64,000 nt of DNA from Nostocales cyanobacterium HT-58-2 (GTDB lineage Bacteria; Cyanobacteriota; Cyanobacteriia; Cyanobacteriales; Nostocaceae). The DNA is taken from positions 3,173,001-3,237,000 of the forward strand of contig CP019636.1 in the NCBI GenBank assembly GCA_002163975.1, given 5' to 3'. The notes under the pieces were generated by a model. It did no database searches and was not told the DNA's origin. It worked only from the letters and a program-made list of their open reading frames with translations. Both the position numbers and the translations under genes were made by a program. Positions 1 to 7,177 of this stretch are shown here, piece after piece. Every line of letters starts with the position of its first letter. Position 1 is the first letter of the stretch.

Positions 1-1
1 A

Positions 2-886
2 ATTCCCTTCTCTTTATCAGTACCCACTCCCAGTCCAACACCAAACCTACCAAGAGTCGCACCTTCCCCTCCAAATCCTAACTCTGAACCGATTTCTAGT
101 GCTAAAGAAAGTGCAGAAATTACAACTGTGCCAAGAAGAACAAACACAATACCTAATCCTCAGCCAAGCTCACTAGCCTCAAACCAAACAAATCAGTATG
201 CTGGTAAAACACTAGCCATCGGAACGAGTGCTAGAGCCGTGTTAGCAGATGCCATAACAGGGGAATCATCGAAGTCAGGATCTGATAATAGCAATAGCAA
301 TAAAAATGACACTGCATTTGTGGTGCGCCTAAAAGAACCATTGAAATCTGTAGATGGGGCGATCGCATTACCGAAAGATACTGAGTTAGTTGCTCAACTT
401 CAGCGAATTTCTGAAACTGGATGGGTACAGCTCAATGTCATTTCAATGATTCCTCAAAAGAGTAATGGCAAACTCACAGAAATCAAATTGCCCTCAGGTG
501 CAATAAAAATTCGTGCACCTCAAGGAAGACCATTACTTGCCCGCAAGTATCCTGACAAATCAGGAAAGATAGCAGGCAATGATTTAGGACTATTCGTTGC
601 GGGGGGTCTTGGTAAAATAGGAGATGTACTTAACCGTCCTGAGTCAAGACTTCGTGACTGTGGGGATAGCATTGAAGGTGAGGGTAGACGCTATTTATGC
701 ACAGTCACCGAACAACAAAGAAACATTCCTGCTGCAGTTTTAGAAGGTGGTATGAATGCTGTCGTTCCCCAAATTAGCCAGCGCAGCCAACAAGCAAGCA
801 ACGAATTGATCACAAAAAGTAACATTTGGTTTTTGCCAGAGGGAACAGAAGTTGAAGTGGTTGTCAATCGGATCACAAAAGTTTAA
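2..886 (+). CDS. VirB10/TrbI-like protein, 3' part
   Basis: The reading frame is open from the left edge, so the gene begins outside the window; 294 C-terminal residues are visible. The first ~85 visible residues are Pro/Ser/Asn-rich and low in complexity, like the periplasmic linker of VirB10-type proteins. The rest is a compact beta-rich domain with LAIGTSARAVLAD near its start, LPKDTELVAQ in the middle and WFLPEGTEVEVVVNRI at the end. That pattern (an element setting a value range, then a C-terminal 'PEGT' strand) fits the TrbI/VirB10-like domain of cyanobacterial proteins. No type IV secretion partners are visible. It converges on the minus-strand ABC permease, with about 60 bp between the stop codons. 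Family assignment is from motif recognition only. Confidence 0.6.
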   Translation: MPFSLSVPTPSPTPNLPRVAPSPPNPNSEPISSAKESAEITTVPRRTNTIPNPQPSSLASNQTNQYAGKTLAIGTSARAVLADAITGESSKSGSDNSNSNKNDTAFVVRLKEPLKSVDGAIALPKDTELVAQLQRISETGWVQLNVISMIPQKSNGKLTEIKLPSGAIKIRAPQGRPLLARKYPDKSGKIAGNDLGLFVAGGLGKIGDVLNRPESRLRDCGDSIEGEGRRYLCTVTEQQRNIPAAVLEGGMNAVVPQISQRSQQASNELITKSNIWFLPEGTEVEVVVNRITKV

Positions 887-946
887 TATCTGTTTTTGCC
901 CGAAAAGAATGTCGATGAGTTCAAACGGCGCAATGAATAGACGGCA

Positions 947-2146
947 TTACTCATTCCGCAATGCAGCAATGATATCAACCTTGGTGGCTTTGAGTGCTGG
1001 CAAGAAGCTAGAGCCAACCCCCACTGCGATCGCAGCGCCCATTGACAGGGCTGCATTACGGAGAGAAAACTCATAGGGGGCTTGGATAATCACTGTGGTT
1101 GCTGTCTGGGTTAAGCCATGCACGCTGATAATTGCCAAAGTCCCACCAAAAAGGCTAAGGAACAGGGCTTCCAGGATGAATTGCATCATCACCTCAAATT
1201 GGGTTGCCCCAACTGCTCGTCGGATACCAATCTCTTCAATACGTTCCAAAACAGAGGCGATCGTGATATTGGCAATACCTACACCGCTAATCAGTAGAGC
1301 AATCACGCCCACAACAGCAAGTGCTTGTGTAGCCGATTGCTGGAGTTCTCGTTCTTTGAGCAAATCTGCAGCGTTATCAAACGTTTCCACAACTGTCTTG
1401 GGATGACGCTTTGATAACACTTGTTTGACCTTTTCTTTCAACTGTGGCATATCTTCCAGTCGATAAGGACTAATCTGGAGAGTGCTAAACTGAAAATTCC
1501 CTGCCACAGCACTTGCAAAAGTGGAAGGCAACCAGAGGATACCAGATTTTCCCCCAAATTCTTGACCATTCGATTTTGTTTCCACAACTCCAATCACGGT
1601 AAGACGGGTATTTGCTAGGAAGATTGCCTGGTTAAGGGGAGATTTCCCTCGAAATAGAGTTGCTGCCAATTTTTGATCAATGATTGCCACAGGGCGATAT
1701 TGCTCAAAATCAACTGTCTTAAAAAACCGTCCTTGTAGTATTTGGCGTCCAGTCGTGCTGATGTAATTTTGAGACACACCGTAAGTACGTACATCTTTTG
1801 TCTCGTTTTCCTCATGCTGTACAGCACCAACACCATAAATTTGACTAACGGAACTGATTGAGCGAATGATTGCAACATTGCGTTTAAGGGCGAGTTCATC
1901 CTCTTGCCTGAGATCGTTGCCAACAGCAAACCCATTTTCACTCATTAAGTAAGGCGTTAAGTAGGGTTTGTCTCGCTCTGCTAATTTTGCTTCAATTTGA
2001 GCATTGGTAATGTCGGCAATATTCAACGTAGCGCTAATTGCTGCCACTCCCATAAACACGCCTAGTGTCGTCAATCCAGACCGCACTAGATTAGTGTGAA
2101 GCGATTTGCAAGTTAGGGTGAGGAGATCAGGAAGAGAAATGCCCAT
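947..2146 (-). CDS. ABC transporter permease, MacB/FtsX type
   Basis: Integral membrane subunit of a MacB-type exporter. One N-terminal membrane segment (LTTLGVFMGVAAISATL) is followed by a periplasmic MacB core domain of about 230 residues, then three C-terminal membrane helices carrying the FtsX signature EIGIRRAVGAT. The open frame could begin at a TTG at 2173; I prefer the ATG at 2146, which gives 399 residues starting MGISLPDLL. It lies just downstream of the interrupted HlyD-type adaptor and is probably co-transcribed with it and with the ATP-grasp gene. No ATP-binding subunit is present in the window, which is odd because this family needs a MacB/LolD-like ATPase; it may be encoded elsewhere. 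Confidence 0.85.
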   Translation of the reverse strand: MGISLPDLLTLTCKSLHTNLVRSGLTTLGVFMGVAAISATLNIADITNAQIEAKLAERDKPYLTPYLMSENGFAVGNDLRQEDELALKRNVAIIRSISSVSQIYGVGAVQHEENETKDVRTYGVSQNYISTTGRQILQGRFFKTVDFEQYRPVAIIDQKLAATLFRGKSPLNQAIFLANTRLTVIGVVETKSNGQEFGGKSGILWLPSTFASAVAGNFQFSTLQISPYRLEDMPQLKEKVKQVLSKRHPKTVVETFDNAADLLKERELQQSATQALAVVGVIALLISGVGIANITIASVLERIEEIGIRRAVGATQFEVMMQFILEALFLSLFGGTLAIISVHGLTQTATTVIIQAPYEFSLRNAALSMGAAIAVGVGSSFLPALKATKVDIIAALRNE

Positions 2147-2254
2147 AAGCAATTCATAAGATACGGCATTCAAAATTTCAGAAAACGACGAGTGCTTGTC
2201 GAACCGCTTTACCGACTTGTTATGCGCAAAAAGCGTGACAGCATATTTCGTGCT

Positions 2255-3147
2255 TTATTGTGCTTCTTCTCTAGAATTTGGTGAAATTGAGCTCTCCTGC
2301 ACAGGAGTGTTGGGGGTAATAGTTTGGGTGGGCAGAACTTGGATAACTTGGTCGCCTTCACGTAAACCAGACTTAATCTCTACCATAGTCAAACCTTGTA
2401 AACCCAAGGTAACTTCGCGTTTTTGCACTCTGGCTTCTTGATCCTTAACCCAGACAAAAGGGCGCTCCCCTGTTTGTAAGACCTCTAGAGGAATTGTTAA
2501 CACGTTCTGCCGCTGATCTTGAATAACCTCAACACTGACTTGACTGCCTGGAATAAGCGTCCTGCTAGGCTTGTTGAGTAGAACTATTGCATCCACTTTT
2601 GCCTGATTGCCGGAAGATGAGCCCATGGATGAGCCAGATTCGTCACCGGACGTTGAAGTGGTTGCCTGGGGAGAAAGGCTAATCACCCTACCGATGAATA
2701 CTTTGGGGTTGGGACCAATTGTGCTCACACGGGCGATTTGATTGATTTTGACTTTGGCAGCGTTGAGTGTGGTCAGTTTTAGCCGCACAATTTCTTTTGC
2801 AGGGTTTCCCAAAGTCAGGAGTTGACTTTCTGTCTTGACTCCATTACCTGAATTCACCTCTAATTTAAGCACATTACCATTCATTGGTGCTTTCACGGCG
2901 CGATCGCTCAATTGTTGCTGGATCTCGCGTAACTTCTCTTGACCTCGCCGCATATCGAATGCTGCCTTGCGTTGTTCAGATTCTGCATCCTTCACGGCTG
3001 CTTTGACTTCATCCAATTTATCTTGATCACTGTTCAACTTCTCTTGTGCATTCTTCAGTGCTATACGAGCATTAGTCACCTTCTCTTCATCGATTTGTAA
3101 CTCTCTATCAGATATGACCCCTTGCTGCAACAATGTTTGAGATCTCT
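2255..3147 (-). pseudogene. HlyD/MacA-type adaptor, C-terminal part (split by IS)
   Basis: C-terminal ~297 residues of a membrane-fusion (periplasmic adaptor) protein. It begins with the second half of a long coiled coil (RSQTLLQQGVISDREL onward), then the returning lipoyl half (VKAPMNGNVLKLEV), a beta-barrel domain and a C-terminal membrane-proximal domain ending NTPVQESSISPNSREEAQ. The 5' part of the gene lies at 4517-5129, beyond a tnpB element. Joining the parts at the inferred IS ends gives one 501-residue protein, a usual length for the family. An ATG at 3154, inside the element's right end, could restart translation, but the product would lack the membrane anchor and half of the lipoyl domain. 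Treated as a disrupted gene. Confidence 0.85.
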
Positions 3148-3300
3148 TTGACATACTCCCCGCCCTAAAAGTGCGGGGATTCTGGGCTCTAACAACGATT
3201 GCAGCGCTTTGCCGTCTTACATCGTCTCACCCAACAGTTGATGCCCCAACTGCACAAATATTCTTAGCTGCATTCTCGTCCCTGCCATTTACCGACTGAC
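3148..3300 (-). ncRNA. Putative omega (reRNA) guide scaffold of TnpB
   Basis: In IS200/IS605 elements the guide RNA of TnpB is made from the 3' end of tnpB through the right end, and its guide is the flanking DNA. Here the corresponding stretch is the last ~75 bases of tnpB, the 78-base non-coding tail and the terminal hairpin (stem 3158-3163/3173-3178). The guide would begin at 3147 with AGAGATCTCAAACATTG, which is host HlyD sequence. The location comes from family architecture. The 5' boundary is only indicative, and no promoter or processing site was identified. Confidence 0.4.
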
Positions 3301-4312
3301 AGGACGGGCAACGCCACTCTCTGATTGACAAATCCAGTTTTTCTAGAACGTGTCCACAATTAGAACAAGTTTTACTGGATGGATACCACTGCGAGACGAA
3401 TATGAGTTGTTTACCTTTCTTCTTAGCAACCCATTCCAGAATTTGCAGGAATTCCCCAAAGGCTAGGTCTGAGATTTTTCGTCCCCAAAGACGTTGCATT
3501 GCTTTGAGGTTTAAAGTTTCAAAACAAAGTACATCAAAGCTATTAATTAGGTCGTGAGCTAACTTCCAAAACCAGTCACGCCTAGCATTAGAAATATCCT
3601 CATACTTGCGTACTAGATTCTTTCTAGCCCGTTCTCGGTTGAACGAGCCTTTCAACTTTTTGGAGTGCTGTTTACTCGCTTTTTTGATGGCGTTGAGAGA
3701 CTGTTTAAATAATTGGGGCGATTCAATTAATGAGCCATTTGAGCAAGTGAGAAATGTCTTGAGTCCGAAGTCAAATCCCGCTATTCTACCGGTCGTGAAC
3801 TGAGCTTCAGATTCCGGACAATTGTCAACCACGACAACCATAAACAATTCACCCAAAGGCGTGCGTTTAATGGTTAAAGTTTTGACTATTCCCTCGATTT
3901 CCCTAGATTTCCAAAATTGATAAACTCGGTTTTCAATTCGTACCCTATTCCCACCAAGAAACTTATATCCTGCTTGTTTGAGGGTGAACGATTTGTATTT
4001 CTTAACCTTCTTGAATCCTGGTGGTCTAACTCCTTTTTTGTTGTATTTAAAAAACAATTGGTATGCTTTTTCGATACGTTGACAGATATCCTGTACTGCC
4101 TGAGAACCTACTGATTGCCAGAACGGATTATGCTTCCGCAACTTGGCTATATGAGATTGAAGTTTTGTGCAACTCAAGTGTTTACCCCACATCTTGTAGT
4201 ACCGACGATGAAGGGCAATGCAATGGTTATAGATTACCCCTGCGGCATTAATTGACCGCTTGAGGTATCTATTGCGCTTGTGTGAGTACAACTTAAACTT
4301 CAATGTTTTCAT
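3227..4312 (-). CDS. tnpB: RNA-guided endonuclease TnpB
   Basis: A 361-residue TnpB, the transposon-encoded ancestor of Cas12 nucleases, guided by RNA from the element end. The start is the ATG at 4312 (MKTLKFKLYSHKRNRYLKRS); ten further in-frame residues upstream do not look like the family. The N-terminal helix-turn-helix/wedge region is followed by a RuvC fold with catalytic candidates Asp181 (GFDFGLKTF), Glu265 (CFETLNL) and Asp345 (GRDENAAKN). A zinc ribbon has Cys316, Cys319, Cys335 and Cys338. All key residues are present and length is normal, so the protein is probably active. It is transcribed in the same direction as the interrupted host gene. Confidence 0.92.
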   Translation of the reverse strand: MKTLKFKLYSHKRNRYLKRSINAAGVIYNHCIALHRRYYKMWGKHLSCTKLQSHIAKLRKHNPFWQSVGSQAVQDICQRIEKAYQLFFKYNKKGVRPPGFKKVKKYKSFTLKQAGYKFLGGNRVRIENRVYQFWKSREIEGIVKTLTIKRTPLGELFMVVVVDNCPESEAQFTTGRIAGFDFGLKTFLTCSNGSLIESPQLFKQSLNAIKKASKQHSKKLKGSFNRERARKNLVRKYEDISNARRDWFWKLAHDLINSFDVLCFETLNLKAMQRLWGRKISDLAFGEFLQILEWVAKKKGKQLIFVSQWYPSSKTCSNCGHVLEKLDLSIREWRCPSCQSVNGRDENAAKNICAVGASTVG

Positions 4313-4346
4313 GCTACTATTGTACACAATAAAGCTGTACAATCTT

Positions 4347-4487
4347 ATGAAGAAACGATTAGATTTTAGAGTAGAAGAGTACGAACTTCAAATCCTTGAA
4401 GACTACTGCTCATCTGTTGGCAGAACAAAAACTGATGTACTTAGAGAACTCATTAGAAGTCTAAAGACAAAGAGAAAGCCGTCCTAG
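4347..4487 (+). CDS. Small ribbon-helix-helix protein within the IS
   Basis: A 46-residue basic protein (MKKRLDFRVEEYELQILEDY...) with the strand-helix-helix pattern of CopG/Arc-type DNA-binding proteins: a short beta strand KRLDFRV, then helices around residues 11-22 and 27-40, with GRTKTDVLREL at the turn. It starts 34 bp from tnpB and runs divergently, inside the element's left-end region, with its stop codon at the left-end hairpin. Similar small genes accompany tnpB in other cyanobacterial IS elements. It may repress the shared promoter region or bind the element end; no partner toxin gene is present. An upstream in-frame start at 4260 would overlap tnpB and is less likely. Confidence 0.65.
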   Translation: MKKRLDFRVEEYELQILEDYCSSVGRTKTDVLRELIRSLKTKRKPS

Positions 4488-4516
4488 AAGGACGGGGCTT
4501 TAAACCCGAATTTTCG

Positions 4517-5129
4517 GTAACCGCCTCTCGGCGTTGTTCAAGCTCTCAAACTCAAGGGAAAGCCCTTGCTGAAATGTTTCTTGAAACTCTCGAAATCGCT
4601 GTTGAATCTCTTTAAACTTCTGTAGTTTCTCCGCAACTATCTGTTGACGACGAGTGAAAGTTTCTTTGTTCTTCCTGTTTTCCAGTAGTTGTTCTAGAAA
4701 TTCCTTTTGAACTTGGCGATCGCGCAGCAGCAGTAAAGTCTGTCCTGAGCGTACTTGCTGCCCCTCTTTAACCAGAACCCGCTCTACAGTCACATCCCGT
4801 GGAGCTTTTAGGGTTTGCTGTCCACCTAACTCAACAGTACCTGCCTCAGTGACTGTAATTTCAACATGACCACGTTGAACTGGAATCAGACTCACTGGCA
4901 CAGGGGACATTCGCTGATTTAACAAATAATTGTAACCAGCCCATCCACCAATTCCAGACAACACTACTCCCGTTGATGTCGCTAGCCACCTAATTCCTGC
5001 TCGATACTTGCTCTGCTTCTCAATTTCTGAGAGACTCGGTGACTCCAACTGAGAAAGGTTTGATTGTGTGGTATTACCATCGCTGCCTTGTTTCTTGTGA
5101 GGCAGCCTTGACTCAAACCTCTCGCTCAT
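4517..5129 (-). pseudogene. HlyD/MacA-type adaptor, N-terminal part (split by IS)
   Basis: N-terminal 204 residues of the periplasmic adaptor. It has a cytoplasmic Ser/Gln-rich tail, one membrane anchor (about residues 46-67, STGVVLSGIGGWAGYNYLL), the first lipoyl half (GTVELGGQQTLKAPRDVTVERVLVKEG) and the ascending helix of the coiled-coil hairpin. Host coding ends at the Leu codon of ...AERRL plus one base, where the IS begins. The interrupted frame adds PKIRV from IS sequence and stops at 4500-4502. Without the rest of the coiled coil and barrel it cannot form the adaptor tube. It follows the ATP-grasp gene by 163 bp and probably served as the exporter of that cluster's product. Confidence 0.85.
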
Positions 5130-5194
5130 ACTTGTGTTCTCCTAAGTCTCTCCAGGCGTTGTTTCAAAATATTCAAAGCAAGCACGTACAAGTC

Positions 5195-5217
5195 TAGGTG
5201 CGGATTTTCCGCACCTA
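5195..5217. repeat. Perfect intercistronic hairpin
   Basis: A 10-bp perfect inverted repeat with a 3-base loop (AGGTGCGGA / TCCGCACCT plus one flanking pair) lies between the ATP-grasp stop codon and the adaptor start. On the minus strand it is not followed by a U tract, so it does not look like an ordinary intrinsic terminator. It could stabilise or process the polycistronic RNA, or bind a protein dimer as DNA. Confidence 0.55.
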
Positions 5218-5292
5218 AATTTAATACCTAGGTAAACAGCTTCAGAAGGAGTTCCACTCCTTTAGTTATGCCAAATTGAGCGATCGCTACAA

Positions 5293-6306
5293 TTATGCAA
5301 CGCTACTGGTTGCATAATTTGTTGCTTCCTGATACAAGAAATCGGCGAATGCATCCGCTAACTTCACATCAGAAAGCCCCTCAATGAACAGAAACTGACC
5401 TTGTGGATTGACCTCCAGCCAAATGAGTTCTCCATCCAAATTCAGCTTCATATCAAACATACCCATCCGCAGATTTAGGATTTGCATAAACTTACGCAGA
5501 CGTTCCTCAATCTCTATGGGAAGTTGATATGGTTCGACAACGACCTTGTCAAGATGAACACGCCAATCAAGATGGTCACAAGTTATCAAGGCGGCGTAGA
5601 AATTATCCCCAAAAGCACTTATTCGTAAATGGCGAGTGCCGGGAATCAACTCTTGATAAATTGCTGGCGATAACCGCAATGCCCGCTCGGAAGATAATAA
5701 GGCATCGTTTACTTTGGTTGTAGTCAGTGGTGCCTTTGTCGTGCCTGCAACTGTTTTAACTATTGCTTGGTTGTCTAGAGAAGCACAAAACTGGCGGATA
5801 ATTTCCGGATCTTGACTAATCAGCGTCTTCGGTAGCCGCAAGCCAACTTGCTGTGCCGCCCGCAGTTGAACAAGTTTGTTCTCCGCTTGACGATTTGCCT
5901 CAGGATGATTTACCCAAACACCGTGAAATTCGTTCAACACGATACCAATGAAGCTTGCTCGACAATCATTTAATATGACATCGATTGCAGCCTCGTCCAC
6001 TACATCTGGTGGTAATTGGGGTCTGCGTAAGCTCTTCCATGTGACACCACTTGGTCGTCGCCACCAGATTAAATTGAGTTGGCGCACATCAACCTCTCCA
6101 CCTCCTAAGGTTGGAAGAGTTGGTGCGATCGCATCTGTTAGTGACCAAGTGATCTTGCCGCTATCAGCTAGCCGATCCGTTTCGATGATATCGCACTTGA
6201 CGCTATGACAGTCTTGCAGCATTTTCCGCACTGCGTACGCATGAAAATCATCCTCAATGGTCACGATCGCGATATGAGGGATGTTCTTACCAGCAGTCAC
6301 TGTCAT
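5293..6306 (-). CDS. MvdC/MvdD-type ATP-grasp peptide ligase
   Basis: A 337-residue ATP-grasp enzyme of the class that forms omega-ester or omega-amide crosslinks in microviridins and other graspetides. The N-terminal pre-ATP-grasp domain (IPHIAIVTIEDDFHAYAV...) is followed by LIWWRRPSG, and the C-terminal ATP-grasp core has IYQELIPGTRHLRIS, DWR, MGMFDMKLNLDGELIWLEVNPQGQFLFIE; the acidic and Asn residues of WLEVNP are the Mg-binding positions. I chose the ATG at 6306; another at 6348 adds 14 residues. Either way the start overlaps the end of the small upstream gene, suggesting translational coupling to a precursor peptide. Alternatives within the superfamily (RimK-like amino-acid ligase) are less likely given the N-terminal domain. 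Confidence 0.82.
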   Translation of the reverse strand: MTVTAGKNIPHIAIVTIEDDFHAYAVRKMLQDCHSVKCDIIETDRLADSGKITWSLTDAIAPTLPTLGGGEVDVRQLNLIWWRRPSGVTWKSLRRPQLPPDVVDEAAIDVILNDCRASFIGIVLNEFHGVWVNHPEANRQAENKLVQLRAAQQVGLRLPKTLISQDPEIIRQFCASLDNQAIVKTVAGTTKAPLTTTKVNDALLSSERALRLSPAIYQELIPGTRHLRISAFGDNFYAALITCDHLDWRVHLDKVVVEPYQLPIEIEERLRKFMQILNLRMGMFDMKLNLDGELIWLEVNPQGQFLFIEGLSDVKLADAFADFLYQEATNYATSSVA

Positions 6307-6568
6307 CCCATCCACCGTCGCTTCCAGAAATTGTTGCACAATGCTCATTTCTCATTGAGTAGCCCATAGCATCGGCAAGCGTATTTGTATAGTTAGTCAG
6401 CCTTTCAGGAACAGGGTAATCACTTGGAGCTTTGACACTCATAACCGCAGGAACTGCTGTTGTATTATCACTGGGCTGAACAGAGTTTGCCATGACTGCT
6501 TGTGGCATAACATTTAATGCGGAAACAGACATCATAACTGCAGGTAACAACTTTGCTGGGTATTTCAT
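6287..6568 (-). CDS. Candidate precursor peptide of the ATP-grasp cluster
   Basis: A 93-residue protein with a strong ribosome binding site (AAAGGAG, 7-9 bases before the ATG). Residues 1-28 look like a Sec signal (KYPAK, then a hydrophobic Met/Ala/Val stretch ending AVMANS). Residues 30-65 are Pro/Ser/Thr-rich. The tail from residue 74 is short, acidic and rich in Ser/Thr: NEHCATISGSDGGWDDSDCW, with two Cys and four Asp plus one Glu. Ser/Thr hydroxyls and Asp/Glu side chains are the partners joined by graspetide ligases, and the gene overlaps the ligase start by 20 bp. It has no microviridin PSDWE core and no PFFARFL leader, so if it is a substrate it belongs to a different core class. A role as substrate is inferred, not shown. 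Confidence 0.55.
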   Translation of the reverse strand: MKYPAKLLPAVMMSVSALNVMPQAVMANSVQPSDNTTAVPAVMSVKAPSDYPVPERLTNYTNTLADAMGYSMRNEHCATISGSDGGWDDSDCW

Positions 6569-7177
6569 GTGTATTCTCCTTTTTTCATGGTTGAAGGTAT
6601 GTCATTACCATCTCTGAGACTTTTAGAAAGGCAGTCTAGAGATAGCTAAAGTTGTTATATTGGATGAGTTTCAGAAAATTTTTTAGACATCTAAAACTCT
6701 TCCCCTATGTATACTTGATGCTTTCCTTCTCCCTTTTCTTGCCACTTATAGATTTAGCAACAAATAGGGGAGGAATAGGGGAGAAACTAGTTGATGCAGA
6801 AAATTACCCTGGTGAATAAAGGTACAAACTTGGACAACTCAGTTCTTTGCTACTTACCGGGATGAATACTTAGGCTGTCCAGTTAAAACCATACAAACAA
6901 TACAATAGGGAGAAAGAGTTGACAACTGCAATGCTCGAAAATCTCAGCAATTTTTGGAATAAACGTAACTCAACAAAATGTATCTAAAGTTTTGCCAAAT
7001 AGTTATAAAATGCTATAGCTAAGGCTTCTGGATTGTCCTTATTTCTTGCAAATGCACTTAGGGCGGTCGCCTTCGTTGCTTTGCTTCTAGTTATTGCACT
7101 TGATAAAGAAGTGAATAAGGATCTTTTTCTGGTATAAACTAACTATAGTCATGCTTCAATTCAATCACACTTCAGAG
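6569..7177. other. Intergenic region, 609 bp
   Basis: AT-rich DNA between the precursor-like gene and the lnt stop codon. It should hold the promoter of the minus-strand peptide cluster (upstream of 6568), but I could not fix -10/-35 boxes. No convincing open frame, tRNA or repeat was seen. Confidence 0.5.

Larger units (their letters stand above)
3148..4516 (-). mobile_element. IS200/IS605-type tnpB element without tnpA
   Basis: A 1369-bp element bounded by subterminal hairpins. At the tnpB-distal end, TTAC (4517-4520 read on the minus strand) sits immediately outside, followed by hairpins at 4506-4517 and 4479-4495. At the tnpB-proximal end the element finishes with TCAA (3148-3151 on the minus strand), next to a hairpin at 3158-3178. 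TTAC target and TCAA right cleavage site are as in IS608-type elements. There is no target duplication, as expected for single-strand transposition. Cargo: tnpB and a divergent ribbon-helix-helix gene. No Y1 transposase TnpA is encoded, so movement would need one in trans. Deleting the element joins L-Q-R-S-Q-T in frame across the HlyD gene, which supports the boundaries. Confidence 0.88.

Noticed and set aside
3148..4516. Cas12-type CRISPR effector
   Set aside because: No array or cas genes are present; size (361 residues), ends and zinc ribbon fit TnpB.
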